Of a DNA stretch of 64,000 bases, positions 17,871 through 27,096 are shown piece after piece. Position 1 is the first letter of the stretch, and every line of letters starts with the position of its first letter. The position numbers and the translations under genes were made by a program. The notes beneath the pieces were generated by a model, which made no database searches, had not been told where the DNA came from, and saw only the letters and a list, made by a program, of their open reading frames with translations. The stretch is from contig JAMPHZ010000006.1 of assembly GCA_023663145.1 (NCBI GenBank), forward strand, positions 1 to 64,000. Reading direction: 5' to 3'. This DNA is from Odoribacter sp. Its GTDB lineage: Bacteria; Bacteroidota; Bacteroidia; Bacteroidales; Muribaculaceae.

Positions 17871-19000
17871 TGCATTACTTTCTCATAGCCGGTGAAGCCT
17901 CAGGAGACCTTCACGGAGGAGCCTTGATGGAGGCTCTGCGATGCGCCGACCCCGACGCACAATTCACATTCCTTGGTGGCGACTGTATGGCTGCTGCCGC
18001 CGGGCACGCACCAGTCATACATTTTAAAGATATGGCTTTCATGGGATTCAGTGAAGTGCTGCGCAATTTAGGGAAGGTTAAGCACAATCTTTCGACAGCG
18101 CGCAAGGCTTTACTGCAGAGCAAGCCCTCGTGCCTCATCCTGATTGATTACCCGAGTTTCAACCTCAAGGTTGCAAAGACGGCTTTTCACGCGGGCATTC
18201 CGGTATTCTACTACATATCGCCCAAGGTGTGGGCATGGAAGAAATGGCGCGTGAAGACCATAAAACAGCTTGTTGACACAGTGCTGTGCATATTGCCGTT
18301 TGAAGAAGATTTTTACCGTACACAAGGTTACGAACGGGCAATATTTACCGGCAATCCATCGGTGGAAGAGATTGAGAAAGCCTTGGCCGGGTCACCATCG
18401 CGCGAGAAGTTTGCGGCAGATAATCATCTGCGCGCCAACCGCAAGTTCATAGCCCTGCTACCCGGCAGCCGACGCGGCGAAATAAAATGTAATCTGCCCG
18501 TGATGGATGCTGTGGCTCACCAGTTCCCCCAATACACCATCGTGGTGGCCGGTGCGCCCGGCATAGACGACGACTTTTATAGCCGTTTCACAAAATTCAA
18601 GATAGTGCGTGGTGCGACCCATCAGCTACTTGCCCACGCCCATGCAGCTATCGTGACATCAGGGACTGCCACACTTGAGGCAGCCCTCGCCGGCGTGCCA
18701 CAGGTAGTGACATACAGGTCAAACGGGTCAAAAATAGCATACAACCTCATGAAGAAGGTGTTAAACATCAGCCATGTATCTCTTCCCAACCTCATAACCG
18801 GACATACCATCATACCCGAAATGCTGCTTCATCAATGCACCCCCGAAGCTGTTGCCGACCAACTGCGTCTGATCACTCCCGACGGTTCAGCCGCGCGCGA
18901 GGCACAGCTCGAAGGTTATGCCCGGATGCGTCACATACTGGGACCGGCCGGAGCAGCCTCGCGCGCAGCAGGCATAATAGTGAAGCGCATCGGTAAATAA
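17870..19000 (+). CDS. lpxB: Lipid-A-disaccharide synthase
   Basis: Glycosyltransferase family 19 enzyme that joins UDP-diacylglucosamine and lipid X in lipid A synthesis at the inner membrane. 376 residues. Landmarks: [15 protein letters not shown] at the N-terminus, [65 protein letters not shown] and PNLITG. All usual blocks are present and the length is standard. Together with kdsD in the same region it shows that the cell makes Kdo-lipid A type LPS. Confidence 0.96.
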   Translation: MHYFLIAGEASGDLHGGALMEALRCADPDAQFTFLGGDCMAAAAGHAPVIHFKDMAFMGFSEVLRNLGKVKHNLSTARKALLQSKPSCLILIDYPSFNLKVAKTAFHAGIPVFYYISPKVWAWKKWRVKTIKQLVDTVLCILPFEEDFYRTQGYERAIFTGNPSVEEIEKALAGSPSREKFAADNHLRANRKFIALLPGSRRGEIKCNLPVMDAVAHQFPQYTIVVAGAPGIDDDFYSRFTKFKIVRGATHQLLAHAHAAIVTSGTATLEAALAGVPQVVTYRSNGSKIAYNLMKKVLNISHVSLPNLITGHTIIPEMLLHQCTPEAVADQLRLITPDGSAAREAQLEGYARMRHILGPAGAASRAAGIIVKRIGK

Positions 19001-19074
19001 AAGCAAGCTTGCCCTTTTATACTTATTTAATATTGTTTTTTTGCGGCGGGAGCCGGCTGTAAAATTATTTTACG

Positions 19075-19082
19075 TAACTTTG
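19075..19082 (+). promoter_or_regulatory. -7 element of pfkA
   Basis: TAACTTTG, perfect TAnnTTTG; the nearest TTTG (19040-19043) is 31 bases away, too far for the usual spacing. The element is downstream of the ORF opening at 19041, so the ATG at 19122 is the start. Confidence 0.65.
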
Positions 19083-19121
19083 CCGCAAAATTATATCAAG
19101 TCAATCAGAGTCAATATAATT

Positions 19122-20102
19122 ATGGCAGAACTTAAGTGCATAGGCATACTTACCTCGGGAGGCGACGCCCCCGGCATGAACGCGGCAATCCGCGCCGTCA
19201 CACGCTCAGCGATATTCAGCGGACTGAAAGTCAAAGGTATCTACCGCGGCTACCGCGGCCTCATTTCAGATGAGATTGTAGAGTTCCGCACACAGAACGT
19301 ATCCAATATAATACAGCAGGGCGGCACTATCCTGAAGACTGCCAGGTGCAAGGAATTCACTACTCCCGAAGGCCGTCAGCTTGCCCATGACGTACTCACC
19401 CGCCACGGCATCGACGCTCTTGTAGTGATAGGAGGCGATGGCTCGCTCACGGGCGCACGAGTGTTTGCCAACGAGTTCAATTTTCCCATAATAGGACTGC
19501 CCGGCACCATTGACAATGACCTTTACGGCACCGATACCACCATAGGTTACGATACGGCACTGAATACAATAATGGAATGTGTCGACAAAATACGCGACAC
19601 AGCCACCAGCCACGAGCGTCTTTTCTTTATTGAGGTAATGGGGCGCGATGCAGGCTTTCTCGCACTCAACGGTGCCATAGCATCCGGTGCCGAAGCCGCC
19701 ATCATACCTGAGATCTCGACCGAGGTTGACCAGTTGGCCGAACTGATACAGAACGGATTCCGCAAATCAAAGAACTCATCGATAGTGCTTGTGGCCGAGT
19801 CACCCGTCACAGGGGGCGCCATGGGTCTTGCCGAACGTGTCAAGAAAGAGTTCCCCGGCTATGATGTGCGAGTATCAATCCTCGGGCACCTGCAACGCGG
19901 CGGCTCACCTACAGCACATGACCGAATACTCGCCTCACGCATGGGCGCTGCCGCCATTGACGCTCTTCTCGAGGACCAACGCAACGTAATGATCGGTATA
20001 AAGAATGACGAGATAGTATACGTTCCTTTCACCAAAGCCATCAAGAACGACAAGCCCATCAACCGCGAGTTGCTCAACACCCTGCGACGCCTGTCGATCT
20101 AA
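19122..20102 (+). CDS. pfkA: ATP-dependent 6-phosphofructokinase
   Basis: Glycolytic kinase, 326 residues, cytoplasmic tetramer in the family. Landmarks are [33 protein letters not shown] (a Gly in this motif marks ATP use, where pyrophosphate enzymes have Asp), LPGTIDNDL with the catalytic Asp, [12 protein letters not shown], and [13 protein letters not shown]. The start is set by the -7 element at 19075. Confidence 0.96.
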   Translation: MAELKCIGILTSGGDAPGMNAAIRAVTRSAIFSGLKVKGIYRGYRGLISDEIVEFRTQNVSNIIQQGGTILKTARCKEFTTPEGRQLAHDVLTRHGIDALVVIGGDGSLTGARVFANEFNFPIIGLPGTIDNDLYGTDTTIGYDTALNTIMECVDKIRDTATSHERLFFIEVMGRDAGFLALNGAIASGAEAAIIPEISTEVDQLAELIQNGFRKSKNSSIVLVAESPVTGGAMGLAERVKKEFPGYDVRVSILGHLQRGGSPTAHDRILASRMGAAAIDALLEDQRNVMIGIKNDEIVYVPFTKAIKNDKPINRELLNTLRRLSI

Positions 20103-20145
20103 AGTGTATCCGTTTTAACTTAATGGACCCAAACACCCGCCAAGG

Positions 20146-22113
20146 ATGAGGAGCCGCCTGAGAATATTGCCTGTTGCCATTGCCATGGCTGTGCTCGGTG
20201 CCGCCTGCGCGAGCATAGGCCGCCCCGAAGGCGGCCCGCGCGACGAGAATCCTCCGGTTTTCGTGCGCTCAACCCCTATGCCCGGCCAATTGGAAGTAAA
20301 CCAGACTTCATTCTCGCTTTACTTTGACGAAAACGTACAGCTTGAAGATGCTTTCAACAAGGTTGTGGTTTCACCTGTGCAGTTGTCACCACCGAGCGTG
20401 AGCGCCAACGGACGCCGCGTCACAGTCACATTGCGTGACACACTGGTGCCCGACATGACCTATACCATTGACTTCGGCGATGCAATCAAGGATCTCAACG
20501 AAGGTAATGTAATCGATGGATTTGCCCTTGACTTCTCAACCGGCGGAAATATTGACACGCTGCGTCTGTCAGGAATCGTGCTTGATGCCTCCAACCTCGA
20601 GCCGGCTCAAGGCATATTGGTAGGCGCATATTCAAACACAGCCGACAGCGCGATACATACACTGCCGCCCGCCCGTATAGCCCGTACCAACCAACTGGGA
20701 CAATTCACCATACGTAACCTCGCGCCGGGAGCCTATCGGGTTTATGCGCTCAACGACATCAACCGCGACTACCATTGGGACCGCTCTGAAGATGTGGCAT
20801 TTCTCGACACCCTGATCACGCCCGGGGTGCAGGAAATCATGGTCGTGGATACACTGTACGACAGCAACGGCGGCGACTCACTTATCACTCGCCCCGGCCT
20901 GCGTTATGTGCCCAACGATATATTGCTTACCTGGTTCAACGAGAATTACCGTGCTCAGTATCTGAAAGATTATCGGCGCGACGACCGGAGACGCGCCTCA
21001 ATCGTACTGGGAGCACCACCTGACTCATTGCCAAAGATCAGCATTGTAGGGACTGTCCTAAACGGCATGCGGGCAGAAAACTGGGCAGTACCACAGTATA
21101 ACGCAACCCGAGACTCCCTGGTGTTATGGCTACGCGACTCGGCGGCACTGTTCAATGACTCCCTCATGCTGGCCGTATCATACCGGCGACCTGACTCGCT
21201 TGAGCAGTTGTATTGGCACACCGACACACTGCGTTTCTTCTACCGGCCACCCCAGTCCAAGAAAAAAAGCGATGGCAGCGATACAATCCCGCCAAAATAT
21301 GATCTGTTGCAGATAGGATTCGGAGGCGCCACAAGCCAGGATGTGCATCTTCCGTTAATGTTCAATTTCAACCAACCGGTTGAACACATCGACACCACCG
21401 GCATACATTTACGCATGATGGTCGATACACTGTGGGTTGACCAACCTCTACCTCCCATACAGCCCGATTCACTAACCCCTCTTCTCGGGCGGACCATAAC
21501 GCCCGTGTGGCAGCCGGGAGCCAAATATCGGTTCGAGATCGACTCGGCAGCAGTTACCGGTATATACGGTGAGCATAACCCTGCCGTAAAAAGAGAGTTC
21601 TCAGTGCGCCAACTCGAAGATTATTCCAACCTCATATTTAATCTAAACGGGGCTGACTCCACCGCCATCGTGGAACTGCTCAACGGTAGCGATGCCCCCG
21701 TGGCATCAGCCCAGGTAAAAAATGGGCGGGCCGTATTCAACTTCATGAACCCGGGTACATATTATGCCCGACTATATTTCGACATCGATGGCAACCGCAA
21801 GTGGAGTACCGGCATACTTGATTCGGTGCAACCTGAAGAGGTCGCCTACTATCCCAAGAAAATAGAACTCAAGAAGAACTGGGACGTGGAGCAGGATTGG
21901 GATATCTATGAATTACCCATTGACAAACAGAAGCCCCGCGCTATTCTCAAGAACAAGCCCAAACTTAAACGGGGAGAACAGGAGAGTCACGATGAAAATG
22001 AAGTTGATGAAGACCCGCTGTTAGGCTTTCCCGGAACCACCAATGAGGTTGACCGCCGTCGCCGGCAGAATAACCTTAACACGGGCGGTAGAAATACACA
22101 AGTGCTGAGATAA
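20146..22113 (+). CDS. Large lipoprotein with bacterial Ig-like domain (Big_5 type)
   Basis: A 655-residue predicted outer-membrane or periplasmic lipoprotein: leader, then lipobox LGAAC with Cys21, then SIGRPEGGPRDENPP, a start seen in a conserved Bacteroidetes family. An Ig-like SbsA/Big_5 domain follows (residues 35-135; FDENVQLEDAFNKVVVSP). Residues 140-230 resemble a carboxypeptidase-regulatory-like domain (GIVLDASNLEPAQGILVGAY, GQFTIRNLAPGAYRVYAL). The C-terminal part has a second set (FNLNGADSTAIVELLNG, FMNPGTYYARLYFDIDGNR) and ends in a charged tail. Family members are common in Bacteroidetes, function unknown. It is downstream of pfkA by 43 bases with no promoter that I can see. Confidence 0.8.
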   Translation: MRSRLRILPVAIAMAVLGAACASIGRPEGGPRDENPPVFVRSTPMPGQLEVNQTSFSLYFDENVQLEDAFNKVVVSPVQLSPPSVSANGRRVTVTLRDTLVPDMTYTIDFGDAIKDLNEGNVIDGFALDFSTGGNIDTLRLSGIVLDASNLEPAQGILVGAYSNTADSAIHTLPPARIARTNQLGQFTIRNLAPGAYRVYALNDINRDYHWDRSEDVAFLDTLITPGVQEIMVVDTLYDSNGGDSLITRPGLRYVPNDILLTWFNENYRAQYLKDYRRDDRRRASIVLGAPPDSLPKISIVGTVLNGMRAENWAVPQYNATRDSLVLWLRDSAALFNDSLMLAVSYRRPDSLEQLYWHTDTLRFFYRPPQSKKKSDGSDTIPPKYDLLQIGFGGATSQDVHLPLMFNFNQPVEHIDTTGIHLRMMVDTLWVDQPLPPIQPDSLTPLLGRTITPVWQPGAKYRFEIDSAAVTGIYGEHNPAVKREFSVRQLEDYSNLIFNLNGADSTAIVELLNGSDAPVASAQVKNGRAVFNFMNPGTYYARLYFDIDGNRKWSTGILDSVQPEEVAYYPKKIELKKNWDVEQDWDIYELPIDKQKPRAILKNKPKLKRGEQESHDENEVDEDPLLGFPGTTNEVDRRRRQNNLNTGGRNTQVLR

Positions 22114-22176
22114 AGGGAGAATTTATTGGCAAAAAATACTTATTTTCACAAAAACGATAAAAAAGTATCGAAAATA

Positions 22177-22208
22177 TTTGCACAGTTAAAAACTTGGTCG
22201 TAACTTTG
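22177..22208 (+). promoter_or_regulatory. Promoter of tRNA-Asp
   Basis: TTTG at 22177-22180 and TAACTTTG at 22201-22208, 20-base spacer, a full consensus. The predicted transcript has a leader of about 50 bases before the tRNA, containing a small hairpin (ATCGG/CCGAT). Confidence 0.88.
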
Positions 22209-22264
22209 CACTCGCAATCGGGAAATAACCGATGCCTCTCGCAAAAGGTTAGAGAACCAAAAAA

Positions 22265-22341
22265 GGTGCGGTAGTTCAGCTGGTTAGAATGCCGGCCTGT
22301 CACGCCGGAGGTCGCGGGTTCGAGTCCCGTCCGCACCGCCA
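22265..22341 (+). tRNA. tRNA-Asp (GTC)
   Basis: 77-base cloverleaf with encoded CCA. Acceptor GGTGCGG (22265-22271) pairs with CCGCACC (22331-22337), discriminator G, then CCA. The anticodon stem CCGGC/GCCGG encloses loop CTGTCAC with anticodon GTC at 22299-22301. The T-arm contains GGTTCGAGTCC. It has its own promoter and terminator. Confidence 0.97.
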
Positions 22342-22353
22342 GAGGAGAGAGGA

Positions 22354-22400
22354 GAATGAGAAACTGTTGAGCTTCGGCTTGCGTTTCTCATTCTTTTTTT
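22354..22400 (+). terminator. Terminator of tRNA-Asp
   Basis: Eleven-base perfect stem (22354-22364 with 22383-22393) with an 18-base loop that can itself pair (GAGC/GCTT region), followed by seven T. It starts 12 bases past the CCA. Confidence 0.9.
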
Positions 22401-22436
22401 GTGTACACCTACAAAATAAATTATCACACAACGTCA

Positions 22437-22486
22437 TAAACACACACGGGGGGTGGCGCGATCGCGCCACCCCCCGTGTGTGTTTA
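22437..22486. repeat. 50-base perfect palindrome, probable bidirectional terminator
   Basis: A perfect inverted repeat with no spacer, centred on GATC at 22460-22463, with six G on one arm and six C on the other and a GTGTG/CACAC outer section. Each strand ends with only TTTA, so any T-tract is short. It lies 7 bases beyond the stop of the minus-strand DUF2807 gene and 36 bases beyond the tRNA terminator, so it could end the DUF2807 transcript and block read-through from either side. Confidence 0.75.
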
Positions 22487-22493
22487 AAGAGAA

Positions 22494-23306
22494 TTATACA
22501 TTTACGTTCTTAATTTCGGCATTGGAGGAAGCTGAACTGACGAGACCGGCGACATTGCTGAGGATAATCGAATTACCCTGAGCCGTAGCATTACCCCCAT
22601 TGGCGGTGAGCCTGCGGCTGTCAATCGTAGCACATCCGCTTGACCGATAATCAACGGTATAGGCGTGTCCGGCAAGTTCCACCTTGGAATTTCCCTGAGC
22701 TGTCATATTAACAGTCTCGACCGATATGCCACGGCCTTCAAAATCAGAATTACCCTGAGCTGTAATTTTTATCGAATTACCGGTGATGGATCTTACTTCC
22801 ACTTCTGAATTACCCTGCAATGTACCTGTAAGACTCTCGCACATCACATTGACAAAAGTAAATTCCGAATTACCCTGAGAGGTCAGTTCAAGCCCGGTGA
22901 CAATGAGAGAGCCGATTTTAATCTCAGCATTTCCGGCTGCATGAAATTTCATTTCGCTGCCATTCAGCGTACCGGGTACTTTCACACTCGAGTTTCCTGT
23001 CGCGGTAATTGATGCCACAGCAGGTGCATCAAGATAAACCTTGGCTGTATAGTTCTGGACACTGCCGGCGTATGAGATTACCAAAGTCTGACCTTTGACG
23101 CTTATATCAAGGCCTGAAAGCACCTCGGCAGGCGCTATTGTCTTAATCCCAACCGTCGGAGCGACCGTGTAGACCACTTCTATATTTCCAGACACATCAA
23201 TTGCCGAGAATTTATCATTAACTACAAATCTCTTCGACTGATTTTTGGCCATGCACCCCACACATAAAAACAGTATGGCAACTGCGGCAAGAATAATTTT
23301 CTTCAT
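22494..23306 (-). CDS. DUF2807 (GIN domain) secreted protein or lipoprotein
   Basis: About 270 residues with a signal sequence MKKIILAAVAILFLCVGC that may be a lipobox (Cys18). The rest fits the DUF2807 head-GIN family, a right-handed beta-helix-like fold often called putative auto-transporter adhesin head. A short motif of the form T-x-QGNS (SQGNSEF, LQGNSEV, AQGNSDF, AQGNSKV, AQGNSII) recurs every 19-24 residues, with the related TGNSSV and AGNAEI before it, consistent with helix turns. The frame opens at 23348 but the ATG at 23306 gives a normal signal peptide. Single minus-strand gene; I see no consensus promoter. Its role is unknown. Confidence 0.85.
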   Translation of the reverse strand: MKKIILAAVAILFLCVGCMAKNQSKRFVVNDKFSAIDVSGNIEVVYTVAPTVGIKTIAPAEVLSGLDISVKGQTLVISYAGSVQNYTAKVYLDAPAVASITATGNSSVKVPGTLNGSEMKFHAAGNAEIKIGSLIVTGLELTSQGNSEFTFVNVMCESLTGTLQGNSEVEVRSITGNSIKITAQGNSDFEGRGISVETVNMTAQGNSKVELAGHAYTVDYRSSGCATIDSRRLTANGGNATAQGNSIILSNVAGLVSSASSNAEIKNVNV

Positions 23307-23448
23307 AAAAAGGTAAATTTTTAAGTTTCTGTAAATAAGACGCATCATCTAACCCCTTAATGACAAAGCAAGCCGATATTTAACCTTAATTAACCAAAGA
23401 CCATCACCATTGCTCCCCACATTATCAGATTATTATAAAAAATCTTGT

Positions 23449-23456
23449 TAACTTTG
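23449..23456 (+). promoter_or_regulatory. -7 element of the secreted-protein gene
   Basis: TAACTTTG, perfect match, 40 bases before the ATG at 23497. No TTTG at the -33 position; the region is very AT-rich. Confidence 0.7.
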
Positions 23457-23496
23457 CATCAATAATATACCCCTTAATTTTAACACCTACCTCTCT

Positions 23497-24108
23497 ATGA
23501 AAAAATTAATCTTAGCCATTTTAGCACTGCTACCTATAGCAGCCATGGCACAGGGCAACACCAACACCGATATTGACTCAATAGCCAAGTCGGCGACCAT
23601 CTATGACCATTACATGTCACTTCCGGGCAGCATAATCACCTGCCTTGAATACGGAATGCCCGAATTTAAGTCAACCGTCGGAGAAGGACTCAATAAAGTC
23701 AACTACAAGGCTGATGTAGCCATCGTTTCATTCAACGTGAATGATGAGACGAAATATTTTCTGCGCATGTCTTACAAACGATGGAACGGAGCCCAAATAA
23801 CCCGCTACATCCCTTATGAAAATCTTGTAGAGCTGCGCAACGCCTTTGATAATCTTGAACAGAATCTTACACGTCACCCCATAGGAGACGCCGTTGTAGC
23901 CGAAGCCGCATACTCGATCAAGGCCATAAACTGCGAAATCGGCTATAAGATCACATCGCAGGAGAAAAAAGGAGAACGTACCGACACAATCTATTGGTAT
24001 CTGAATCCTGAAAGCCGCGAAAGCATATATGCCATAAAGGCAAACGATGCCGAGACTTTCAAAGAATTCCTTGGCCAGGCTATCGCTATGATAAAACGCC
24101 ACATGTAA
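23497..24108 (+). CDS. Small secreted protein, unknown function
   Basis: 203 residues with a classical signal peptide (KKLILAILALLPIAAMAQG, cleavage after AMA). The mature part has mixed strands and helices (ADVAIVSFNVNDETKYFLRMSY; ENLVELRNAFDNLEQNL) with one conserved-looking pair of Cys (ITCLEYG and INCEIGY) that might form a disulfide. I do not recognise the family. It has its own -7 element; the GH13 gene starts 68 bases later. Confidence 0.65.
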   Translation: MKKLILAILALLPIAAMAQGNTNTDIDSIAKSATIYDHYMSLPGSIITCLEYGMPEFKSTVGEGLNKVNYKADVAIVSFNVNDETKYFLRMSYKRWNGAQITRYIPYENLVELRNAFDNLEQNLTRHPIGDAVVAEAAYSIKAINCEIGYKITSQEKKGERTDTIYWYLNPESRESIYAIKANDAETFKEFLGQAIAMIKRHM

Positions 24109-24176
24109 GCCTTCCGTAAAGCGGTCATTAAAAAGACAGTTTCGATTATATCATACAATATCTCAAAAACGAGCCC

Positions 24177-25547
24177 ATGAAAAAGATTCTGATGAGCCTG
24201 CTTTCAGCAGCGGCCTGCCTCATTGGCTGGGGCCAGACACAGACACACACAACCATCAAGCATCCTGACTGGAGCCGCAATGCCGTAATCTATGAAGTAA
24301 ACCTGCGTCAGTTCACCGACGAAGGCACCATCAACGCCTTCAGGACACATCTGCCCCGCCTGCACGATCTTGGAGTAGACATCCTGTGGCTGATGCCTGT
24401 ACATCCCATATCGGAGGATGGCCGCAAGGGACCGCTCGGGTCATATTATGCTGTAAAAGATTACAAAGCCATAAACCCGGAATTCGGTACTTTTGACGAT
24501 TTCAAGGCCATGGTCAAAGAAGCCCATGACATGGGCATGAAAGTCATCATAGACTGGGTGCCCAATCACTCGGGGCGCGACAATGCCTGGGTAAGCGAAC
24601 ACCCTGACTGGTACGCGCGAGATGAAAGAGGCGAGATGTTCGGCCCATTTGACTGGACCGATGTATATAAATTTGACTACAGCAATCCCGAGATGCGCCA
24701 TGCGATGACCGACGCCATGCAATTCTGGCTCCGCGAAGCCGATATTGACGGATTCAGATGTGATGTGGCCGGACAGGTGCCCGTTGACTTCTGGGACGAA
24801 AACCGCCCCCAGCTCGAATCAGTAAAAAGCGACATATTCATGCTTGCCGAAGCTACCGAGCCCGAGCTGATGCTGCACGCCTTTGACATGGATTACAATT
24901 GGCCGATGAAAGACCTTTACAGCCAGATCGCCGCTACCGCCGGACAATACACATTTGCCGACGCCCAAGGAAATGTGCGTACATTCGAGCCGGCACACGC
25001 CACCGACATTTTCACTCTGCTCAAAAAGCAGGAAGCTGAATACCCCGTCGACTCCTACATGATGAACATGATCACCAATCACGATCTAAATTCATGGGAG
25101 GGCACAGAATACCAACGCCTCGGCAATCTTCAGGCCGCCTTTGCCGTACTGAGCCACACCCTTCCCGGCATGCCGCTCATCTACACCGGACAGGAAGCAG
25201 GCCTCGACCGCGCACTTGAATTCTTCACCAAAGACACCCCGCCGGAATGGGACCGCAACAAAGCTGTCACAGACTTTTACCAGACACTCAACACATTGCG
25301 GCACACCAACAAAAGCCTCGCAAGCGGCACCGCAGGAGCCACTGTAGAGCCTCTTGAGAGCGCAAGTGAGGATATCATCGCTTTCCGCCGTGGCAACGTG
25401 ATCGTGATAGCAAATCTCGGCGCCGCAGAAAGTCAGATTTTCACAAATGCCCCGAACACGAGAAACATCAAAGAACTATTTACCGGAGCCTCTTCCATAC
25501 CGCCCACTCTCGCAGCCGGCGGCTACCTCGTGTATATCGAAGAGTAA
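24177..25547 (+). CDS. Secreted alpha-amylase family (GH13) glycoside hydrolase
   Basis: 456 residues with a signal peptide ending near GWGQT. The (beta/alpha)8 barrel shows the GH13 conserved regions: DWVPNH (126-131), GFRCDVAG with nucleophile D196, LAEATE with acid/base E225, and ITNHDLNSW with D303. The C-terminal domain is short (from about residue 375). Likely a periplasmic or outer-membrane alpha-glucan enzyme. Not within a polysaccharide utilisation locus: there is no SusC/SusD pair nearby. The substrate bond is uncertain. Confidence 0.92.
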   Translation: MKKILMSLLSAAACLIGWGQTQTHTTIKHPDWSRNAVIYEVNLRQFTDEGTINAFRTHLPRLHDLGVDILWLMPVHPISEDGRKGPLGSYYAVKDYKAINPEFGTFDDFKAMVKEAHDMGMKVIIDWVPNHSGRDNAWVSEHPDWYARDERGEMFGPFDWTDVYKFDYSNPEMRHAMTDAMQFWLREADIDGFRCDVAGQVPVDFWDENRPQLESVKSDIFMLAEATEPELMLHAFDMDYNWPMKDLYSQIAATAGQYTFADAQGNVRTFEPAHATDIFTLLKKQEAEYPVDSYMMNMITNHDLNSWEGTEYQRLGNLQAAFAVLSHTLPGMPLIYTGQEAGLDRALEFFTKDTPPEWDRNKAVTDFYQTLNTLRHTNKSLASGTAGATVEPLESASEDIIAFRRGNVIVIANLGAAESQIFTNAPNTRNIKELFTGASSIPPTLAAGGYLVYIEE

Positions 25548-25561
25548 CAGATTCCCAGTAC

Positions 25562-25583
25562 CATCGCCGCTAAGACGGCGATG
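25562..25583. terminator. Hairpin after the GH13 gene
   Basis: Perfect 8-base stem (25562-25569 with 25576-25583) around a 6-base loop, 15 bases after the GH13 stop, immediately followed by the larger palindrome at 25587. No T-tract follows. Confidence 0.55.
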
Positions 25584-25586
25584 ACA

Positions 25587-25650
25587 GATTATAGCTGAAG
25601 CAAGACCCGGATTTGCAATTGCAAACCCGGGTCTTGCTTCAGCTATAATC
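25587..25650. repeat. 64-base near-perfect palindrome, probable bidirectional terminator
   Basis: Inverted repeat without spacer, centred between 25618 and 25619, with a single mismatched pair (A25611 and C25626). Arms include GACCCGG/CCGGGTC and outer AT-rich GATTATAGC/GCTATAATC. It separates the GH13 gene from the dcw operon promoter. There is no long T-tract, so it is a structural stop or a protein site and not a classical terminator. Confidence 0.7.
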
Positions 25651-25729
25651 AGGACTCCCACTGCCGGCCATTCAAAATTGTGATGTCAATAACTTTTCGC
25701 CATCAGGCTATAAAAAACAACTGTTTTCA

Positions 25730-25762
25730 TTTGTAAACTGTCAACAAATTTTACTAATTTTA
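25730..25762 (+). promoter_or_regulatory. Promoter of the dcw operon
   Basis: TTTG at 25730-25733 and TAATTTTA at 25755-25762 (one mismatch from TAnnTTTG at the last base), 21-base spacer. It is 43 bases before the rsmH ATG and seems to be the only promoter of this type for the dozen genes that follow. Confidence 0.7.
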
Positions 25763-25805
25763 CATCCTCAAAATCGAGCGGCAGCTCCTAAACATACAAA
25801 ATGCT

Positions 25806-26714
25806 ATGAGTCAAGAAGTTTATCATATACCCGCCCTTTTACCCGAGACCATCGGAGCGCTTGATATCCGACCCGGCGGCGTATACGTCGACGCCACTTT
25901 CGGCGGCGGCGGTCACAGCCGCGCCATACTTGACGCACTTGACGCAGAGGGGCGCCTCCTGAGCTTTGACCAGGATGAAGACGCACTTGACGGAGCACCT
26001 GACGACCCGAGGTTCACGATGGTATATGGAAACTTCAAGTATCTCAACAACTTCCTGCGCTACTACCATGCCGACTCCGTAGACGGCATTCTGGCAGACT
26101 TAGGAGTGTCATTCCACCATTTTGACGATGCCAGCCGTGGCTTCTCATTCAGAGCCGATGCCCCACTTGACATGCGAATGAACCGCCATAGCCAGCTCAC
26201 AGCCGCACGTGTGCTTAATGAATACAGCGAGGAGCAGCTTGCCCAAATATTCAAACTTTATGGCGAGTTCCCTCAGGCCAAACGTCTTGCCAAAGCCATT
26301 GCGCGTGCACGGGTAACACGGACTGTCGCAACTATCAACGAACTACTCGACATAGCCGAACCAATGACTGACCCCCGCAAACGCAAAAAGGATCTCGCGT
26401 GCATTTTTCAGGCACTGCGCATCGAAGTCAACGGTGAACTCGATGCCCTGCGGCTATTCCTCAACAGCACAATCAAGGCACTGCGACCGGGCGGAAGACT
26501 CGTAATAATAACCTATCACTCGCTTGAAGACCGTCTCGTAAAAAACTTCATGCGATCAGGTAATTTCACCGGCTCAATAGAAACCGACATCTACGGGCAT
26601 GCCGATCTACCATTCAAGTTGCTCACATCCAAAGCCATCACCGCAAGTGAAGAAGAAGTAGAACGCAACCCGCGTAGCCGCAGCGCCAAGCTACGTGTAG
26701 CCGTCAAGCTGTAA
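25806..26714 (+). CDS. rsmH: 16S rRNA (cytosine-1402 N4)-methyltransferase
   Basis: MraW/RsmH, 302 residues, SAM-dependent methylation of C1402 in the ribosomal P site. Landmarks: HIPALLPETIGAL, YVDATFGGGGHS (SAM-binding), FDQDEDAL, GILADLGVSFHHFD, GFSFRADAPLDMRMN, and ITYHSLEDRLVKNF. It is the first gene of the division and wall cluster. mraZ, which normally precedes it, is missing; the upstream neighbour is GH13. Confidence 0.96.
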   Translation: MSQEVYHIPALLPETIGALDIRPGGVYVDATFGGGGHSRAILDALDAEGRLLSFDQDEDALDGAPDDPRFTMVYGNFKYLNNFLRYYHADSVDGILADLGVSFHHFDDASRGFSFRADAPLDMRMNRHSQLTAARVLNEYSEEQLAQIFKLYGEFPQAKRLAKAIARARVTRTVATINELLDIAEPMTDPRKRKKDLACIFQALRIEVNGELDALRLFLNSTIKALRPGGRLVIITYHSLEDRLVKNFMRSGNFTGSIETDIYGHADLPFKLLTSKAITASEEEVERNPRSRSAKLRVAVKL

Positions 26715-26766
26715 AGGCCGCCAGAAACTAAGTTTAAGATCAACCTGACCACACTCTCCACTAAAG

Positions 26767-27096
26767 ATGCGAAATATATTCAAGCTGAACAACATAAAGA
26801 AAGAACAGATCATTGAAGGCATCCCCGGCAACTGGTTCCTCAAGCACTTTGCCGCCGTGCTTATCATATTGCTCTTCTCCTTGTGCTATATATCGGTGAG
26901 GTTTGACTGCGTGACAGCGATGGAAACTGTGCAGAAACTGAGCCGACGCCTTGAGGTGACGCGCACCGACGTACAGCGCGAACGGTCGATGTACATGTCA
27001 GCCACATGTGAGTCTTCCATGCAACAGATGGTCGACTCCCTCGGCTTAGGACTGCAAATTCAAGAACGCCCACCATATAAACTCTCTCTCCGATGA
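26767..27096 (+). CDS. ftsL: FtsL-like cell division protein
   Basis: 109 residues: short cytoplasmic start, one membrane helix (FAAVLIILLFSLCYISV, residues 29-45), then a coiled-coil periplasmic part (VQKLSRRLEVTRTDVQRERS). Sequence similarity among FtsL proteins is low, but the size, topology and position between rsmH and the penicillin-binding protein fit the Bacteroidetes FtsL-like family. Its stop overlaps the next start as ATGA. Confidence 0.85.
   Translation: MRNIFKLNNIKKEQIIEGIPGNWFLKHFAAVLIILLFSLCYISVRFDCVTAMETVQKLSRRLEVTRTDVQRERSMYMSATCESSMQQMVDSLGLGLQIQERPPYKLSLR

Noticed and set aside
22500-22900. Short direct repeats as a CRISPR array
   Set aside because: The repeats are coding (QGNS), in frame, with unequal spacing and no unique spacers; no cas genes are near.
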